A stretch of DNA of 64,000 bases from Cryomorphaceae bacterium (GCA_905182525.1 CAJJBV010000002.1:310001-374000); one strand, 5' to 3'; counted from the stretch's first letter, positions 1-9,816 are shown. Made by a program: numbers and translations. The notes: generated by a model not told the origin, from the letters alone.

Positions 1-1
1 T

Positions 2-193
2 TTTAATTTTAATCCTACAATTTTAGATGTTCAGTTGGCTCCCGCTTCAATAACAGGTATTAATGAAAATACACAAACTAAAAAGCTACTTAAAAAAATT
101 GATTTATTAGGAAGAGAAGGTTCTAATAATACTATTCAAATTAAAATTTTTAACGACGGATCAATCAAGAAAATAATCAACAATAAAAATTAA
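2..193 (+). CDS. C-terminal end of a secreted protein (5' truncated by window edge)
   Basis: An open frame enters from the left edge and ends at the TAA at 191-193, giving about 63 residues. The tail reads ...KKIDLLGRE...IKIFNDGSIKKI..., which resembles the short C-terminal tail (D-x-L-G-R-E, then F/Y-x-D-G-S/T-x-x-K) seen at the ends of many secreted Bacteroidota proteins and thought to be a secretion or sorting signal. The catalytic or binding part lies outside the window, so its function cannot be told. The next gene starts 7 bases later in the same direction, so the two may be co-transcribed. Confidence 0.55.
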   Translation, partial: FNFNPTILDVQLAPASITGINENTQTKKLLKKIDLLGREGSNNTIQIKIFNDGSIKKIINNKN

Positions 194-199
194 ATAATC

Positions 200-1410
200 A
201 TGAAAAAACTTTTAATTATATCAATTATATCAATCTCGTTTAATTCATTTTCTCAATCAAAATTTGAGACGAATAAAAAAGATAGTGAATATAAGTTTAA
301 AGTTTTGAAAGACTTAGAGGCAACTGATGTTCAAGATCAAGGAAGAACTAGTACTTGCTGGAGCTTTTCATCTTTATCATTCTTTGAGTCAGAAATAATT
401 AGAATTAAAAAAGAGAGGCACAATCTTTCCGAAATGTTTATAGTTAGAAATGCTTATTTGGGAAAGGCAGAAAATTATCTCAGAATGTACGGAACTTTCA
501 CATTTGGGCCTGGTGGAGCCTTTCATGATATACCATGGGTTATAAAAAGATACGGGATTGTTCCAGAAGAAGTTTACGGTGGACTAAATTACGGAGCATC
601 TGCACATAAGCATTCTGAAATGGAAGCAGTTGTAGAATCTGCTGTAAAAGCCTTAGCAAAGAAACCACAAAATGGAAAATTAACTCCAGTTTGGAAAAAT
701 GGGATAGAAGGTATATTGGATGCATATTTAGGCGATATGCCAAGTAATATAGAAGATTATAATTTTACATATAAAGGTAAAAGTATACTCCTAAAACTTT
801 TTCAGAATCTTTAGGTCTAAATATGGAAGACTATATCTCTTTAACTTCTTTTACCCATCATCCTTTCTACAGTAATTTTGTGCTAGAGGTTCAGGATAAC
901 TGGGCGTTACAATCAAGCTATAACTTACCACTTGATGAATTTATGGAAGTTATGGAAAGTGCCTTGATGCAAGGCTATACTTTTGCATGGGGAGCAGATG
1001 TTTCAGAAAAAGGATTTGGATACAGAGACGCTCTGGCAATTTTACCTGAAGATGAATCGACGATAAAAAAATCTGGTAAAGACAGTAAAAGATATAATGA
1101 AGCAGGAGCAGAAAGAATTAGTAATGCTTTTTATACACCAGTTAAAGAAAAAAAAATATCTCAAAAAGATCGGCAAATTGCTTTTGACAATCAAGAAACA
1201 ACAGATGATCATGGAATGCATGTTACTGGTTTAGTTGAGGATCAAAATGGCACAAAATACTTTATTGTCAAAAATTCTTGGGGAGAGAGTAATGAAAAAG
1301 ATGGATACTTTTTTGCTTCATTTCCCTACGTAAGATATAAAACATTAAATATTCAGGTTCATAAAGATGTATTGTCAAAAGATTTAAAAAAGAAATTAGG
1401 AATTAAGTAG
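200..1410 (+). CDS. Secreted C1-family cysteine peptidase (bleomycin hydrolase/PepC-like), frameshifted
   Basis: This is a papain-fold aminopeptidase of the C1B type, about 403 residues once repaired, exported by an N-terminal signal peptide (about residues 1-19, ending F-S-Q). The nucleophile Cys53 lies in TSTCWSF; the catalytic His is in DDHGMHVTG and the Asn in VKNSWGES. The gene is in two frames: 200-814 ends ...FTYKGK and then reads nonsense, while the frame from 784 on reads [17 protein letters not shown].... One missing base in the AAAA run at 779-782 explains it, and an added A gives GKKYTPK. I take this as a sequencing error, although a true pseudogene cannot be excluded. The downstream yidD overlaps the stop by one base. 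Confidence 0.85.
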
Positions 1411-1631
1411 TGATAAAAATATTTGGATATTTATTAATAGTCCCTATTTGGACTTACCAGAAATTAATTTCCCCATTTTTTCCAAGTACGTGCAGGTTTA
1501 GTCCATCTTGTTCTAATTATGCAATTGAAGCCATTAAGCTAAGAGGTCCATTTGTTGGATTCTGGCTAACTTTAAAACGAATATCTAAATGCCACCCTTG
1601 GGGCGGAAATGGATATGACCCTGTTCCTTAA
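1410..1631 (+). CDS. yidD: Membrane protein insertion efficiency factor YidD
   Basis: This small protein (73 residues) of the UPF0161/YidD family has an N-terminal amphipathic membrane segment ([17 protein letters not shown]) followed by the family's Cys-rich core [11 protein letters not shown] and the ending [14 protein letters not shown], which is diagnostic. YidD assists YidC/Sec-dependent insertion of inner-membrane proteins. The start is a GTG at 1410 sharing its first base with the stop of the preceding peptidase gene, so translation is probably coupled. The length is typical of the family. Confidence 0.95.
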   Translation: MIKIFGYLLIVPIWTYQKLISPFFPSTCRFSPSCSNYAIEAIKLRGPFVGFWLTLKRISKCHPWGGNGYDPVP

Positions 1632-1640
1632 ACTCTAGAT

Positions 1641-2648
1641 ATGCTAAAAATAGACATGCACACACATATGATCCCTAAAAACCTTCCAGACTGGGAAAAA
1701 AAATTCGGTTACGGAGGTTTTATTAGGCTAGAACATCACAAGGCTAAATGGGCTAGAATGATGCAGGGAGAGAAATTTTTTAGAGAGATAAATCATAACT
1801 CTTGGGATCCAGAAGTTAGAATTCAAGAATATCAGAGTTTCTCGACAAAAGTTCAAGTAGTTTGTACAATTCCAGTTCTATTTTCATATTTTTCAAAGCC
1901 AAAAGATGGATTAGAAGTTGCTAAATTTTTAAATGATGATTTAGCTAGTTTAGTAGCTAAATATCCAAAAAATTATGTTGGATTAGGTACTTTGCCAATG
2001 CAAGATGTGGAGCTTTCAATTAATGAACTTCATAGAATAAAAGAAATTGGTTTAAAAGGTGTTCAAATAGGTTCTAATATTGAAGATGAAAACCTAAATG
2101 AGCCTAAATTTTTTCCAATTTGGGAAGCATGTGAAAAATTAGATTTAGCAGTTTTAGTTCATCCTTGGAATATGATGGGTAAAAAGCAAATGGAACGTTA
2201 CTGGTTGCCATGGTTAGTTGGTATGCCTGCTGAAACATCAAGAGCAATGTGTTCAATGATTTTTGGGGGGATATTTGATAAATTTCCCAATTTAAGGGTG
2301 AATTTTTGTCATGCTAGTGGATCTTTTTTATCTACAATTGGGAGAATAGAACATGGGTTTAATTGCAGACCCGATCTTGTAGCTGTTGACAATTTAAATA
2401 ACCCAAGAGAATACTGTGGGCGTTTTTGGGTTGATTGCATTACTCACGATAAAGAGATGCTAAAATATGTTTTGAAAATGCAAGGATCTAAAAGAGTCAC
2501 ACTTGGCAGTGATTACCCTTTTCCACTTGGGGATTTAGAAATAGGAGAATTCATAAATCAAATGAATCTTGATACTAATGTTGTGGAAGATATTTTTTGC
2601 AACAGTACATTAGAATGGTTAAACATCAAAAAAGAATATTTTTTATGA
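1641..2648 (+). CDS. Amidohydrolase, aminocarboxymuconate-semialdehyde decarboxylase (ACMSD) type
   Basis: This TIM-barrel amidohydrolase has 335 residues. The metal ligands fit ACMSD well: HxH at His7/His9, His174 (VLVHPWNMMGK), His224 (NFCHASG) and Asp291 (LGSDYPFPLGD). ACMSD decarboxylates 2-amino-3-carboxymuconate 6-semialdehyde in the kynurenine branch of tryptophan breakdown. No other kynurenine gene lies in this window, so the exact substrate is inferred from the family. It starts 9 bases after yidD and overlaps the next peptidase gene by 4 bases (ATGA), pointing to one transcript. Confidence 0.8.
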   Translation: MLKIDMHTHMIPKNLPDWEKKFGYGGFIRLEHHKAKWARMMQGEKFFREINHNSWDPEVRIQEYQSFSTKVQVVCTIPVLFSYFSKPKDGLEVAKFLNDDLASLVAKYPKNYVGLGTLPMQDVELSINELHRIKEIGLKGVQIGSNIEDENLNEPKFFPIWEACEKLDLAVLVHPWNMMGKKQMERYWLPWLVGMPAETSRAMCSMIFGGIFDKFPNLRVNFCHASGSFLSTIGRIEHGFNCRPDLVAVDNLNNPREYCGRFWVDCITHDKEMLKYVLKMQGSKRVTLGSDYPFPLGDLEIGEFINQMNLDTNVVEDIFCNSTLEWLNIKKEYFL

Positions 2649-4519
2649 AAATTATAACTACAATTTTATTTTATCTAATTGGTTTATTTCAGATCTTTTC
2701 TCAAGATGGTTATTGGCAACAAAAAATAGATTACAATATTAATGTTGATTTCGATCATTTAAATCATCAGTTTGATATGGATCAACAAATTGTTTATCAT
2801 AATAATTCGCCTGATGCACTATCAAAGGTTTACATGCACTTATACTACAATGCTTTTCAACCTGGCTCAATGATGGACGTTAGGTCAAGAACAATTGCGG
2901 ACCCTGATTCTAGAGTGTCAGATAGAATAGCTAAGCTATCTGAAAATGAAATTGGATTTCAAAAAATTCTGAACATAAAAAGCGGAAATAGTAATCTTAA
3001 ATTTAATGAAGACGGGACTATTTTAGAAATTTTATTAGACCAACCGCTGAAACCTGGTAAGAAATTGAAATTATCAATTTTTTGTAAGAGTCAAATCCCA
3101 ATTCAAATTAGAAGAACAGGTAGAGATAATAAAGAAAATGTTGCTTATTCAATGACCCAATGGTATCCTAAAATGTGTGAATATGATAATGAAGGTTGGC
3201 ACTCAAACCCATATATTGGAAGAGAGTTTTATGGGGTTTGGGGAGACTTTAATGTTATTGTAAATATTGATAGTTCATTTACTTTGGGTGGCACAGGTAT
3301 TCTTCAAAATCCTAATGAGATTGGTCATGGCTATCAAACTAAAAAAACAGAAATTGATCCAAAATTAAATGGAAAATTAAAATGGCACTTTAGGGCTGAT
3401 AATGTTCACGATTTTGCGTGGGCTGCGGATCCGTATTTTATCCACGAAAAAACTTCTTTAAAGAATGGAACGATTATTCACTTTCTACATAAAAATGACT
3501 CATTAGATAATAACTGGAAAAAACTACAACCTTACGCAGTTAAATGTTTTGAATACATGAATGAGCACTATGGAGAATATCCATATAAACAATATTCCAT
3601 AATTCAAGGTGGTGATGGGGGAATGGAATATCCCATGTGTACCTTAATTTCTGCAGGAGGATCATTTAAAGGGCTTGTTAGCGTAACAGTACACGAATCT
3701 ATCCACAGCTGGTTCCAAGGGCTTTTAGCAACTAACGAGTCTAAATATGAATGGATGGATGAAGGGTTTTGTACTTATGCTCAGTATGAAGTATTGAATT
3801 TTTTATACGGAAATAAAATATTAAATCCACTTTCTAGACAATACAAAAGTTATGCTAGGTTAGCAAAATCTATAAATAATGAGCCGTTATCCACTCACGC
3901 AGATTTTTATAATTTAAATTATGTTTATGGAGTAAATGCGTATAATAAAGGTGCTATTTTTCTTCACCAGCTAGGTTATATAATTGGCTCCGATATTTTG
4001 GTTGTTGGAATGAAAAAATATTTTGAAAAATGGAAATTTAAACATCCTAAACCAATTGATTTTAAAAAGATTATGGAGTTAGAAAGTGGACTGGAACTAG
4101 ATTGGTATTTTGAACAATTTACCAAAACTATAAATAATATAGATTATTCTATTGTTAATGTAGAGTCAATAGGAACTAAAAGTAAAATTTTAATTAAAAA
4201 GGAAGGTAGAATGCCTATGCCAATTGATATTTCTATACTTACAGATAATTTAGATTCATATTGGTATAATATACCTTTAAGAATTATGAGAGGAGCAAAG
4301 AAAAACGATATGATTGGGGATGATTTTAAAGTAATTTCAGATTGGCCTTGGGTTTATAATTATTATGAGTTTGAGGTTGATATCCCAGTTGATAGCATTA
4401 AAAAAATTCAAATTGATCCTTCAACAAGATTGGCCGATGTTAATTTAGAAAATAATACTTGGATAGAGAATAAGGAAAAGCAAGATAACCCGGATATAAT
4501 TTTTAAAAATAAGTTATAA
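2645..4519 (+). CDS. Secreted M1-family zinc metallopeptidase
   Basis: An M1 (gluzincin) aminopeptidase-like protein of 624 residues. The zinc site HESIH is at residues 350-354 with the third ligand Glu373 (WMDEGF), spaced as in the family. The upstream GGMEYPM segment corresponds to the GAMEN exopeptidase motif. I chose ATG 2645 rather than an in-frame start at 2597 because it begins a clean signal peptide (MKIITTILFYLIGLFQIFSQ) and overlaps the previous stop as ATGA. It probably acts in the periplasm or outside the cell on peptides. Its 3' end overlaps the convergent gene by 6 bases. The specificity cannot be read from the sequence. Confidence 0.88.
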   Translation: MKIITTILFYLIGLFQIFSQDGYWQQKIDYNINVDFDHLNHQFDMDQQIVYHNNSPDALSKVYMHLYYNAFQPGSMMDVRSRTIADPDSRVSDRIAKLSENEIGFQKILNIKSGNSNLKFNEDGTILEILLDQPLKPGKKLKLSIFCKSQIPIQIRRTGRDNKENVAYSMTQWYPKMCEYDNEGWHSNPYIGREFYGVWGDFNVIVNIDSSFTLGGTGILQNPNEIGHGYQTKKTEIDPKLNGKLKWHFRADNVHDFAWAADPYFIHEKTSLKNGTIIHFLHKNDSLDNNWKKLQPYAVKCFEYMNEHYGEYPYKQYSIIQGGDGGMEYPMCTLISAGGSFKGLVSVTVHESIHSWFQGLLATNESKYEWMDEGFCTYAQYEVLNFLYGNKILNPLSRQYKSYARLAKSINNEPLSTHADFYNLNYVYGVNAYNKGAIFLHQLGYIIGSDILVVGMKKYFEKWKFKHPKPIDFKKIMELESGLELDWYFEQFTKTINNIDYSIVNVESIGTKSKILIKKEGRMPMPIDISILTDNLDSYWYNIPLRIMRGAKKNDMIGDDFKVISDWPWVYNYYEFEVDIPVDSIKKIQIDPSTRLADVNLENNTWIENKEKQDNPDIIFKNKL

Positions 4520-5143
4520 ATATTTTTTAATAGCTAGAGAGATTAATTGTTGATTTGCCATCTTTAAACTCCAATATTCTTGTCTTAAACCTCCATTTAA
4601 ATCATAATTTTGATGAAGACCTAGGTTTAAACTTGCAATAATATTCAAATGAATTTTCTCTTTTATTAAGTAGTCTAAAAACATAAAATATTCCCATCCA
4701 ATTCCATAATAATCCGCAGACCAAACTGCTTTAGCACCACTAACAGCTTGCCCTCTATAAATATTACATCTAAGGTATGGACCACTACCATGCCCAAGGT
4801 TTAATTTCTCACTATTGATTAAAAATCTGCCTTTTTCAATACTTATTAAAAAGTTACTTAGAGCAAAAATATTATTTTGATTATTTGCAGAAAATTTAGT
4901 GTGAAATCTATAAAAATTATTTTTTGAAACAAATAATTGATAGTCAACCAGAATTCCAATTCTTTCCCTAGGCTTTTCATCAAATAATGACAAAGTAGAA
5001 GTGATTGGATTACTCCATCCAATAGAGAATGATTGTCTTAAATCATTTTTTTCAACACTATCTAATATTAAGTCATTATTGTTTTGAGAACTAATTTTTA
5101 AAAAAACTAAGAATATTAAGACTAATGAAAATATTTTACGCAT
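4514..5143 (-). CDS. Exported protein of unknown function, possible outer-membrane beta-barrel
   Basis: 209 residues with a signal peptide (about residues 1-20, ending ISSQ). The mature part alternates aromatic and polar residues in strand-like runs (RIGILVDYQLFV, GIGWEYFMFLDYL, LNIIASLNLGL), suggesting a small beta-barrel, but I cannot assign a family. The gene abuts the lipoprotein gene upstream (5143 is shared), so the two are probably co-transcribed. The 3' end overlaps the convergent M1 peptidase by 6 bases. Confidence 0.6.
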   Translation of the reverse strand: MRKIFSLVLIFLVFLKISSQNNNDLILDSVEKNDLRQSFSIGWSNPITSTLSLFDEKPRERIGILVDYQLFVSKNNFYRFHTKFSANNQNNIFALSNFLISIEKGRFLINSEKLNLGHGSGPYLRCNIYRGQAVSGAKAVWSADYYGIGWEYFMFLDYLIKEKIHLNIIASLNLGLHQNYDLNGGLRQEYWSLKMANQQLISLAIKKYL

Positions 5144-5580
5144 TAATTGTAAATATGTAGTTGGTTCGAAGAAACATTAAAACTAGATTGATAATTTTTT
5201 AATGAATAATTAGCAGGACCTTGGATAACTAGACCATCAAAAAGTTGATACTGACTGTTGTCACAATCACATTCCAAATAGGTATTTGTTGAGTCTAAGG
5301 TTACTTTTCCACATCCCTGGCCCGAGTTGTATGTGCATTGCCTATCGTATGTGCTAAACTGATCGTAAGATTGTCTGTAAATGACTATTCCTTTACTTCC
5401 TCCTGATATATATACCCAACCTCCAATTGTATTTAGATTAGAATATGTTGGTAATGATATGTTTACATACTGATTGACATAAACATAAGGGACAATGTTT
5501 TGATTTTTATCACAGCTACAGGAAATAAAAATAAATAATAATAGAACAATATTTTTAAATTTGTGTTTTATTCTAAACAT
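5143..5580 (-). CDS. Lipoprotein with Rieske-like fold lacking the histidine ligands
   Basis: About 145 residues from the ATG at 5580. It begins with a lipoprotein signal (MFRIKHKFKNIVLLLFIFI, then SCSC), so it is probably lipid-anchored. The body has the layout of Bacteroidota Rieske-like proteins: GGWVYISGGSKGIVIYR, a first Cys-containing loop (RQCTY), a second (LECDCDNSQYQLFDG) and G-P-A ... L-K-x-Y near the end. In true Rieske domains the two loops are C-x-H and C-x2-H. Here no His is present in either loop, so a normal 2Fe-2S cluster is unlikely. An alternative start at 5637 would put a basic extension before the signal and is less likely. The start codon interlocks with that of the divergent gene. 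Confidence 0.65.
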   Translation of the reverse strand: MFRIKHKFKNIVLLLFIFISCSCDKNQNIVPYVYVNQYVNISLPTYSNLNTIGGWVYISGGSKGIVIYRQSYDQFSTYDRQCTYNSGQGCGKVTLDSTNTYLECDCDNSQYQLFDGLVIQGPANYSLKNYQSSFNVSSNQLHIYN

Positions 5581-5968
5581 GAAAAATTTAGTTAAAGTAA
5601 TTTTTTTAATTGCTATCTTCTTTGTTAAAGCGCCCAATGTAGTTTCTCAAAATAAAGGAGAACTTGTGGGTTCAAATAAAAACTCAGCATCACAAAATTA
5701 CAAATTACCTAGAAAAAACCTAGATAAATTTGAGTTGGCAGCTTCAAAATATTTAAAAACTAAAGAATTTCAAAGTCTAATAGCCCAAAAAAAGGCAAAA
5801 GAGGAATTGCTTCAAAGTCATATTTTAAAACAAACTAAATCTACTGTAAAAAGAATGAAGTCAACCCTTAAAAAATCTCAAAGGTTATTAGCTGGAAAGC
5901 ACATTATTCCTTTTTGGAGAAGGTGGTTGCAAAACAAAAAAAATATTTTAAATATTAAGAAAAATTAA
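5579..5968 (+). CDS. Small basic exported protein of unknown function
   Basis: 129 residues from ATG 5579. This start gives a direct signal peptide (MKNLVKVIFLIAIFFVKAPN, cleaved near VSQ) and is preferred over an upstream TTG at 5561. The mature part is Lys-rich and helical in character, with many K/A/L/Q residues between about 40 and 105 and a Trp-containing tail (IPFWRRWLQNKKN). I do not recognise a family. Its ATG shares bases with the start codon of the divergent lipoprotein gene at 5578-5581. It is followed by a 109-base gap before the TonB receptor. Confidence 0.5.
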   Translation: MKNLVKVIFLIAIFFVKAPNVVSQNKGELVGSNKNSASQNYKLPRKNLDKFELAASKYLKTKEFQSLIAQKKAKEELLQSHILKQTKSTVKRMKSTLKKSQRLLAGKHIIPFWRRWLQNKKNILNIKKN

Positions 5969-6077
5969 ATGTTTAATTAACATTTTTAATTTAAAGAGCT
6001 AATTTGTTAAAGATTCGTTAATTATTGTTTAATTTGTGCATATTATTTTAGATAATAAAAGACCAAAGAATAAGATT

Positions 6078-9000
6078 ATGGCTAAAAAATTATTTTTATT
6101 AACGATTTCTTTTTTTGTATTCCATTTTATTAGTTATGCCCAGCCTCAGGGTGGAAGTGTAAAAGGCAAGGTTTTTGACGAGACTAATGATGGATTTCCT
6201 TTTGTTAATGTAGCTCTTTTTCAAAACGGAAATATTAGAGGAGGAGCAACTACAGATTTTGATGGTGTTTTTAAAATAAGTAATGTTTCTGCGGGTACTT
6301 ACACCTTAGAAATAAAATTTGTTGGTTATCAAACTTACAGGTTAGAAGGTTTAATTATAAAAGGAGGAAAATTACTGCCTCTTTCTCCAATTTATTTAAA
6401 AGAAGCTACAGAGCTTTTAAATGAAGTGGAAATCGTGAGTTATAAAGTCCCATTAATTGACAAAGATGGTGGAGCCTCTGGGGGAACTGTTACAAGAGAA
6501 GATTTAGCCAGAATGCCTGGTAGATCAGCAGCCTCTATTGCTAGTACTGTTGGTGGTGTTCAGTCTGATGCAAATGGTAATATTACTTCTGTCAGGGGTT
6601 CTAGAGATGATGCGACTTACTATTACATTGATGGGATCAAAGTTAGAGGATCAACAAATCTTCCTAAATCTGCAATCGAAGAAGTTAGCGTTATGACAGG
6701 TGGTGTTCCCGCTAATTTTGGTGATGCTACTGGTGGGATTATTTCTATTACAACAAGAGGAGCTTCAAGAGTTTATTTTGGAGGAATAGAAGCTGTAACG
6801 TCTGGAATAGGAATTAATGAAAATGTTTACGGATTAGATAACAATGGATTTAACCTTTTAGAAGGCACTTTTTCTGGTCCTTTACTAATGAGAAAAGATA
6901 GCAACGGAAAGAAAACAGATCCTATTCTTGGATTTTTTGTTTCTGGAAACTTCAATCACGTTCTTGATCCCAGACCTTTAGCTGGAGATCAATATAGACT
7001 TAAACCATCAATGAGAGATTCTTTAATTGATCCTTCTAAATTGGGTCCCTTAAGACCAACTGGCTTGGGATTTGGTGCATATTATAATACTGACTTTTTA
7101 TCTCCAGATGCTTTTGAAAAAATTAATTATCGTCAAAATGTAGCAAGAACAAGAGCTTCTTTAGCTGGGAAAATTGATGTGAATGCAGGACCTAATATGA
7201 ACATCTCTTTTGGTGCTTCTGGTTCATACTCTGATAGAAATGGTGCTTCATGGGAAAGTTCGTTGATGAATTATAATAATTTAGCTAACTACAGAGACTT
7301 AGACTGGAGGGCATATGGTAAATTCACCCAAAGGTTCCAAAACATTTCCCAAGATCAAAATTCTCAAAAAGGTGTTAAAAATGCATACTACACTATCATG
7401 GTAGATTATTCTAAAAATAATGCTTTGGTAGAGGATTCTCAACATGGTGACAATTATTTTAACTATGGTCATATAGGTAAGTTTGATATTTACAAATCTA
7501 AATCCTATGATTTTTCAGATTTTGATGGTAATGGAGTATTAGATCAAGTTCAAAATGGTGTTAATGATGATTCAATTCAATTCACTCCATCCAACTCAAA
7601 TTCCGATATGGCTGCCATTACTAATCAATATTTCTCACTTTATGATGAAGTTGCTGATAATTATGAAAACATTACTCAACTTTTAGACGGTGGCGCTCTT
7701 TTAAATGGAACCAGACCTACAAATGTATATGGGTTGTGGCAAAATATTGGTTATGGATACAATGGTTCAAGTAAGTCAAATAATTCACAATTCAGAATTA
7801 CAGCAGTTGGTTCTGCAGATATTGGAGATCATGCTATTTCTTTAGGTTTCGAATACGAACAAAGAACAGATAGGTTTTTTTCTGTAGCTCCAATAGGTCT
7901 ATGGACATTAATGAGACAACTTGCTAATTCACATACGGATTATGGTAGAGGAATTGACGAAAGTCAGCCTATTTATAACAACTTTGGTTCATTTACTCAA
8001 GTAAGTTTCGAAACTTTAAACACTGCTCCTGGAGAATATTCTGGCTCGGATGCCCAATCTTTTTTCGATTATAATCTTAGAAATGAATTAGGTAAAAACC
8101 CAAATGGTACGGAGTTTATAAACATTGACGCACTTAATCCTTCAGATTTTAGTTTAACTATGTTTAGTGCAGATGAACTGCTAAACTCTGGTAACAATTA
8201 TGTTACTTATTTTGGATATGATCATACGGGCTCTAAAATTCAAGGTAGGCCAAGTTTTGATGATTTCTTTAATAAAAAAGATGACAAGGGAAATTTCACT
8301 CGTCCTATTGGTGCATTTGAGCCAATTTATATTGCAGGTTATATTATGGATAAATTTGCATTTGATGATTTAATATTTAATGTTGGAGTTAGGATTGATA
8401 GATACGACGCCAATCAACAAGTTTTAAAAGATGATTTTTCACTTTACCCAACGAGAACAGTTGGTGAAGTTAATAATGTCAGTGGTCAAGCAATTTCTCA
8501 TCCTACAAATATTCCTAATACAGCTACTGTTTATATTAACGATATAGAAGATCCAACAACTGTAATGGGATACAGACAAGATAATCAATGGTATACTTCA
8601 GATGGTATAGCTGTTAATGATTTAGAGACAATTACTCCAAGCGGATATGTAGTCCCACAGCCTTACTTGTCTCAGGGAGTTTCTACAAATGATAATGTAA
8701 GTTCTAATGCATTTGAAGATTATAAACCTCAAATCAATATTATGCCTAGAATTGCTTTTTCTTTTCCAATATCTGACGAGGCTCTTTTCTTTGCTCATTA
8801 TGATGTTTTGACTAAAAGACCAACTACAGGAAATAGATTAAATCCAATTGATTATTTTTATCTTCAAACTGGTAATATTGGAACGGTTAATAATCCAAGC
8901 CTTCTACCCGAAAAAACTATAGATTATGAGATTGGTTTCCAACAGGTTCTTAATATTAGATCATCCTTAAAAATCTCCGGATTTTATAGAGAACAAAGAA

Positions 9001-9797
9001 ATCAAGTTGCTCTAGTAAATAAAATAGGCGCTTATCCTCAAACTTATTCTACTTGGGGAAATATTGATTTTGGTACTATTAAAGGTTTAACTGTAGCATA
9101 TGATTTGAGAAGAACAGGAAATATGTCTATGAGAGCATCTTATACTTTGCAGTTTGCCGATGGAACAGGTTCAAACCCTTATGCTGCACAAAATTTAATT
9201 GCATCTGACCAACCAAATTTAAGGACTATTTACCCATACACTTATGATCAAAGACATCAAATTATAGCTGCTATAGATTACAGATATGGATCTGGCTCAA
9301 GTTATAATGGACCAAGAATAGCAGGAATTGAAATTTTTAAAAACACAGGTCTTAATCTTGTATCTAATTTTGCTTCAGGTATGCCTTATTCAAGACAGCA
9401 AAGAATTACAGGTGCAGCATTAATAACTGCTCCAACTCCGATACTTGAAGGTGAACCTTTAGGATCTAGAAAACCTTGGAATTTTAGAGGAGATCTTCAA
9501 ATTGATAGAAATATTACTCTTAAGTTTGGTAAGGGTGAATCAAAAAAGAAAACAGCTAACTTAAATGTTTATCTCTTGATGACAAATGTATTTAATACCT
9601 TAAATATCACTAATGTTTATCGCGCTACAGGAAACGCAGGAGATGATGGTTATTTAAATGCTGCAAGATTTCAAACATCAATTAGCACTCAAAATAACGA
9701 AGAGGTTTTTAGATATTATTACGCTATGAAGGCTAATAACCCATATAACTTTGGAACTCCTAGACAAATAAGACTGGGTGTTAAATTAGATTTTTAA
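6078..9797 (+). CDS. TonB-dependent receptor with N-terminal carboxypeptidase-regulatory-like domain
   Basis: This outer-membrane receptor has 1,239 residues. In order it has a signal peptide (about 1-21, ending SYAQ), a CarboxypepD_reg-like beta-sandwich (about 28-110: GKVFDETNDGFPFVNV..., GTYTLEIKFVGYQ), a plug domain (about 125-235: PGRSAASIASTVGGVQ, YYIDGIKVRG, GGVPANFGDATGGIISI) and a long 22-strand-type barrel ending in a C-terminal strand with terminal Phe (RLGVKLDF). The first codon is taken as ATG 6078; an in-frame GTG at 6036 lacks a signal peptide. It starts the module with two T9SS cargo proteins and a PorV-like protein. The next gene begins 19 bases downstream. Its ligand is unknown and no SusD partner is present. 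Confidence 0.85.
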   Translation: MAKKLFLLTISFFVFHFISYAQPQGGSVKGKVFDETNDGFPFVNVALFQNGNIRGGATTDFDGVFKISNVSAGTYTLEIKFVGYQTYRLEGLIIKGGKLLPLSPIYLKEATELLNEVEIVSYKVPLIDKDGGASGGTVTREDLARMPGRSAASIASTVGGVQSDANGNITSVRGSRDDATYYYIDGIKVRGSTNLPKSAIEEVSVMTGGVPANFGDATGGIISITTRGASRVYFGGIEAVTSGIGINENVYGLDNNGFNLLEGTFSGPLLMRKDSNGKKTDPILGFFVSGNFNHVLDPRPLAGDQYRLKPSMRDSLIDPSKLGPLRPTGLGFGAYYNTDFLSPDAFEKINYRQNVARTRASLAGKIDVNAGPNMNISFGASGSYSDRNGASWESSLMNYNNLANYRDLDWRAYGKFTQRFQNISQDQNSQKGVKNAYYTIMVDYSKNNALVEDSQHGDNYFNYGHIGKFDIYKSKSYDFSDFDGNGVLDQVQNGVNDDSIQFTPSNSNSDMAAITNQYFSLYDEVADNYENITQLLDGGALLNGTRPTNVYGLWQNIGYGYNGSSKSNNSQFRITAVGSADIGDHAISLGFEYEQRTDRFFSVAPIGLWTLMRQLANSHTDYGRGIDESQPIYNNFGSFTQVSFETLNTAPGEYSGSDAQSFFDYNLRNELGKNPNGTEFINIDALNPSDFSLTMFSADELLNSGNNYVTYFGYDHTGSKIQGRPSFDDFFNKKDDKGNFTRPIGAFEPIYIAGYIMDKFAFDDLIFNVGVRIDRYDANQQVLKDDFSLYPTRTVGEVNNVSGQAISHPTNIPNTATVYINDIEDPTTVMGYRQDNQWYTSDGIAVNDLETITPSGYVVPQPYLSQGVSTNDNVSSNAFEDYKPQINIMPRIAFSFPISDEALFFAHYDVLTKRPTTGNRLNPIDYFYLQTGNIGTVNNPSLLPEKTIDYEIGFQQVLNIRSSLKISGFYREQRNQVALVNKIGAYPQTYSTWGNIDFGTIKGLTVAYDLRRTGNMSMRASYTLQFADGTGSNPYAAQNLIASDQPNLRTIYPYTYDQRHQIIAAIDYRYGSGSSYNGPRIAGIEIFKNTGLNLVSNFASGMPYSRQQRITGAALITAPTPILEGEPLGSRKPWNFRGDLQIDRNITLKFGKGESKKKTANLNVYLLMTNVFNTLNITNVYRATGNAGDDGYLNAARFQTSISTQNNEEVFRYYYAMKANNPYNFGTPRQIRLGVKLDF

Positions 9798-9816
9798 TAA
9801 ATTTTATAAAAAAGAT

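Noticed and set aside
6004-6036. Possible promoter before the TonB receptor (TTG ... TTAATTTG)
   Set aside because: The -7 box lacks the conserved A at position 2 and the spacer is 22 bases, so support is too weak in such AT-rich sequence.
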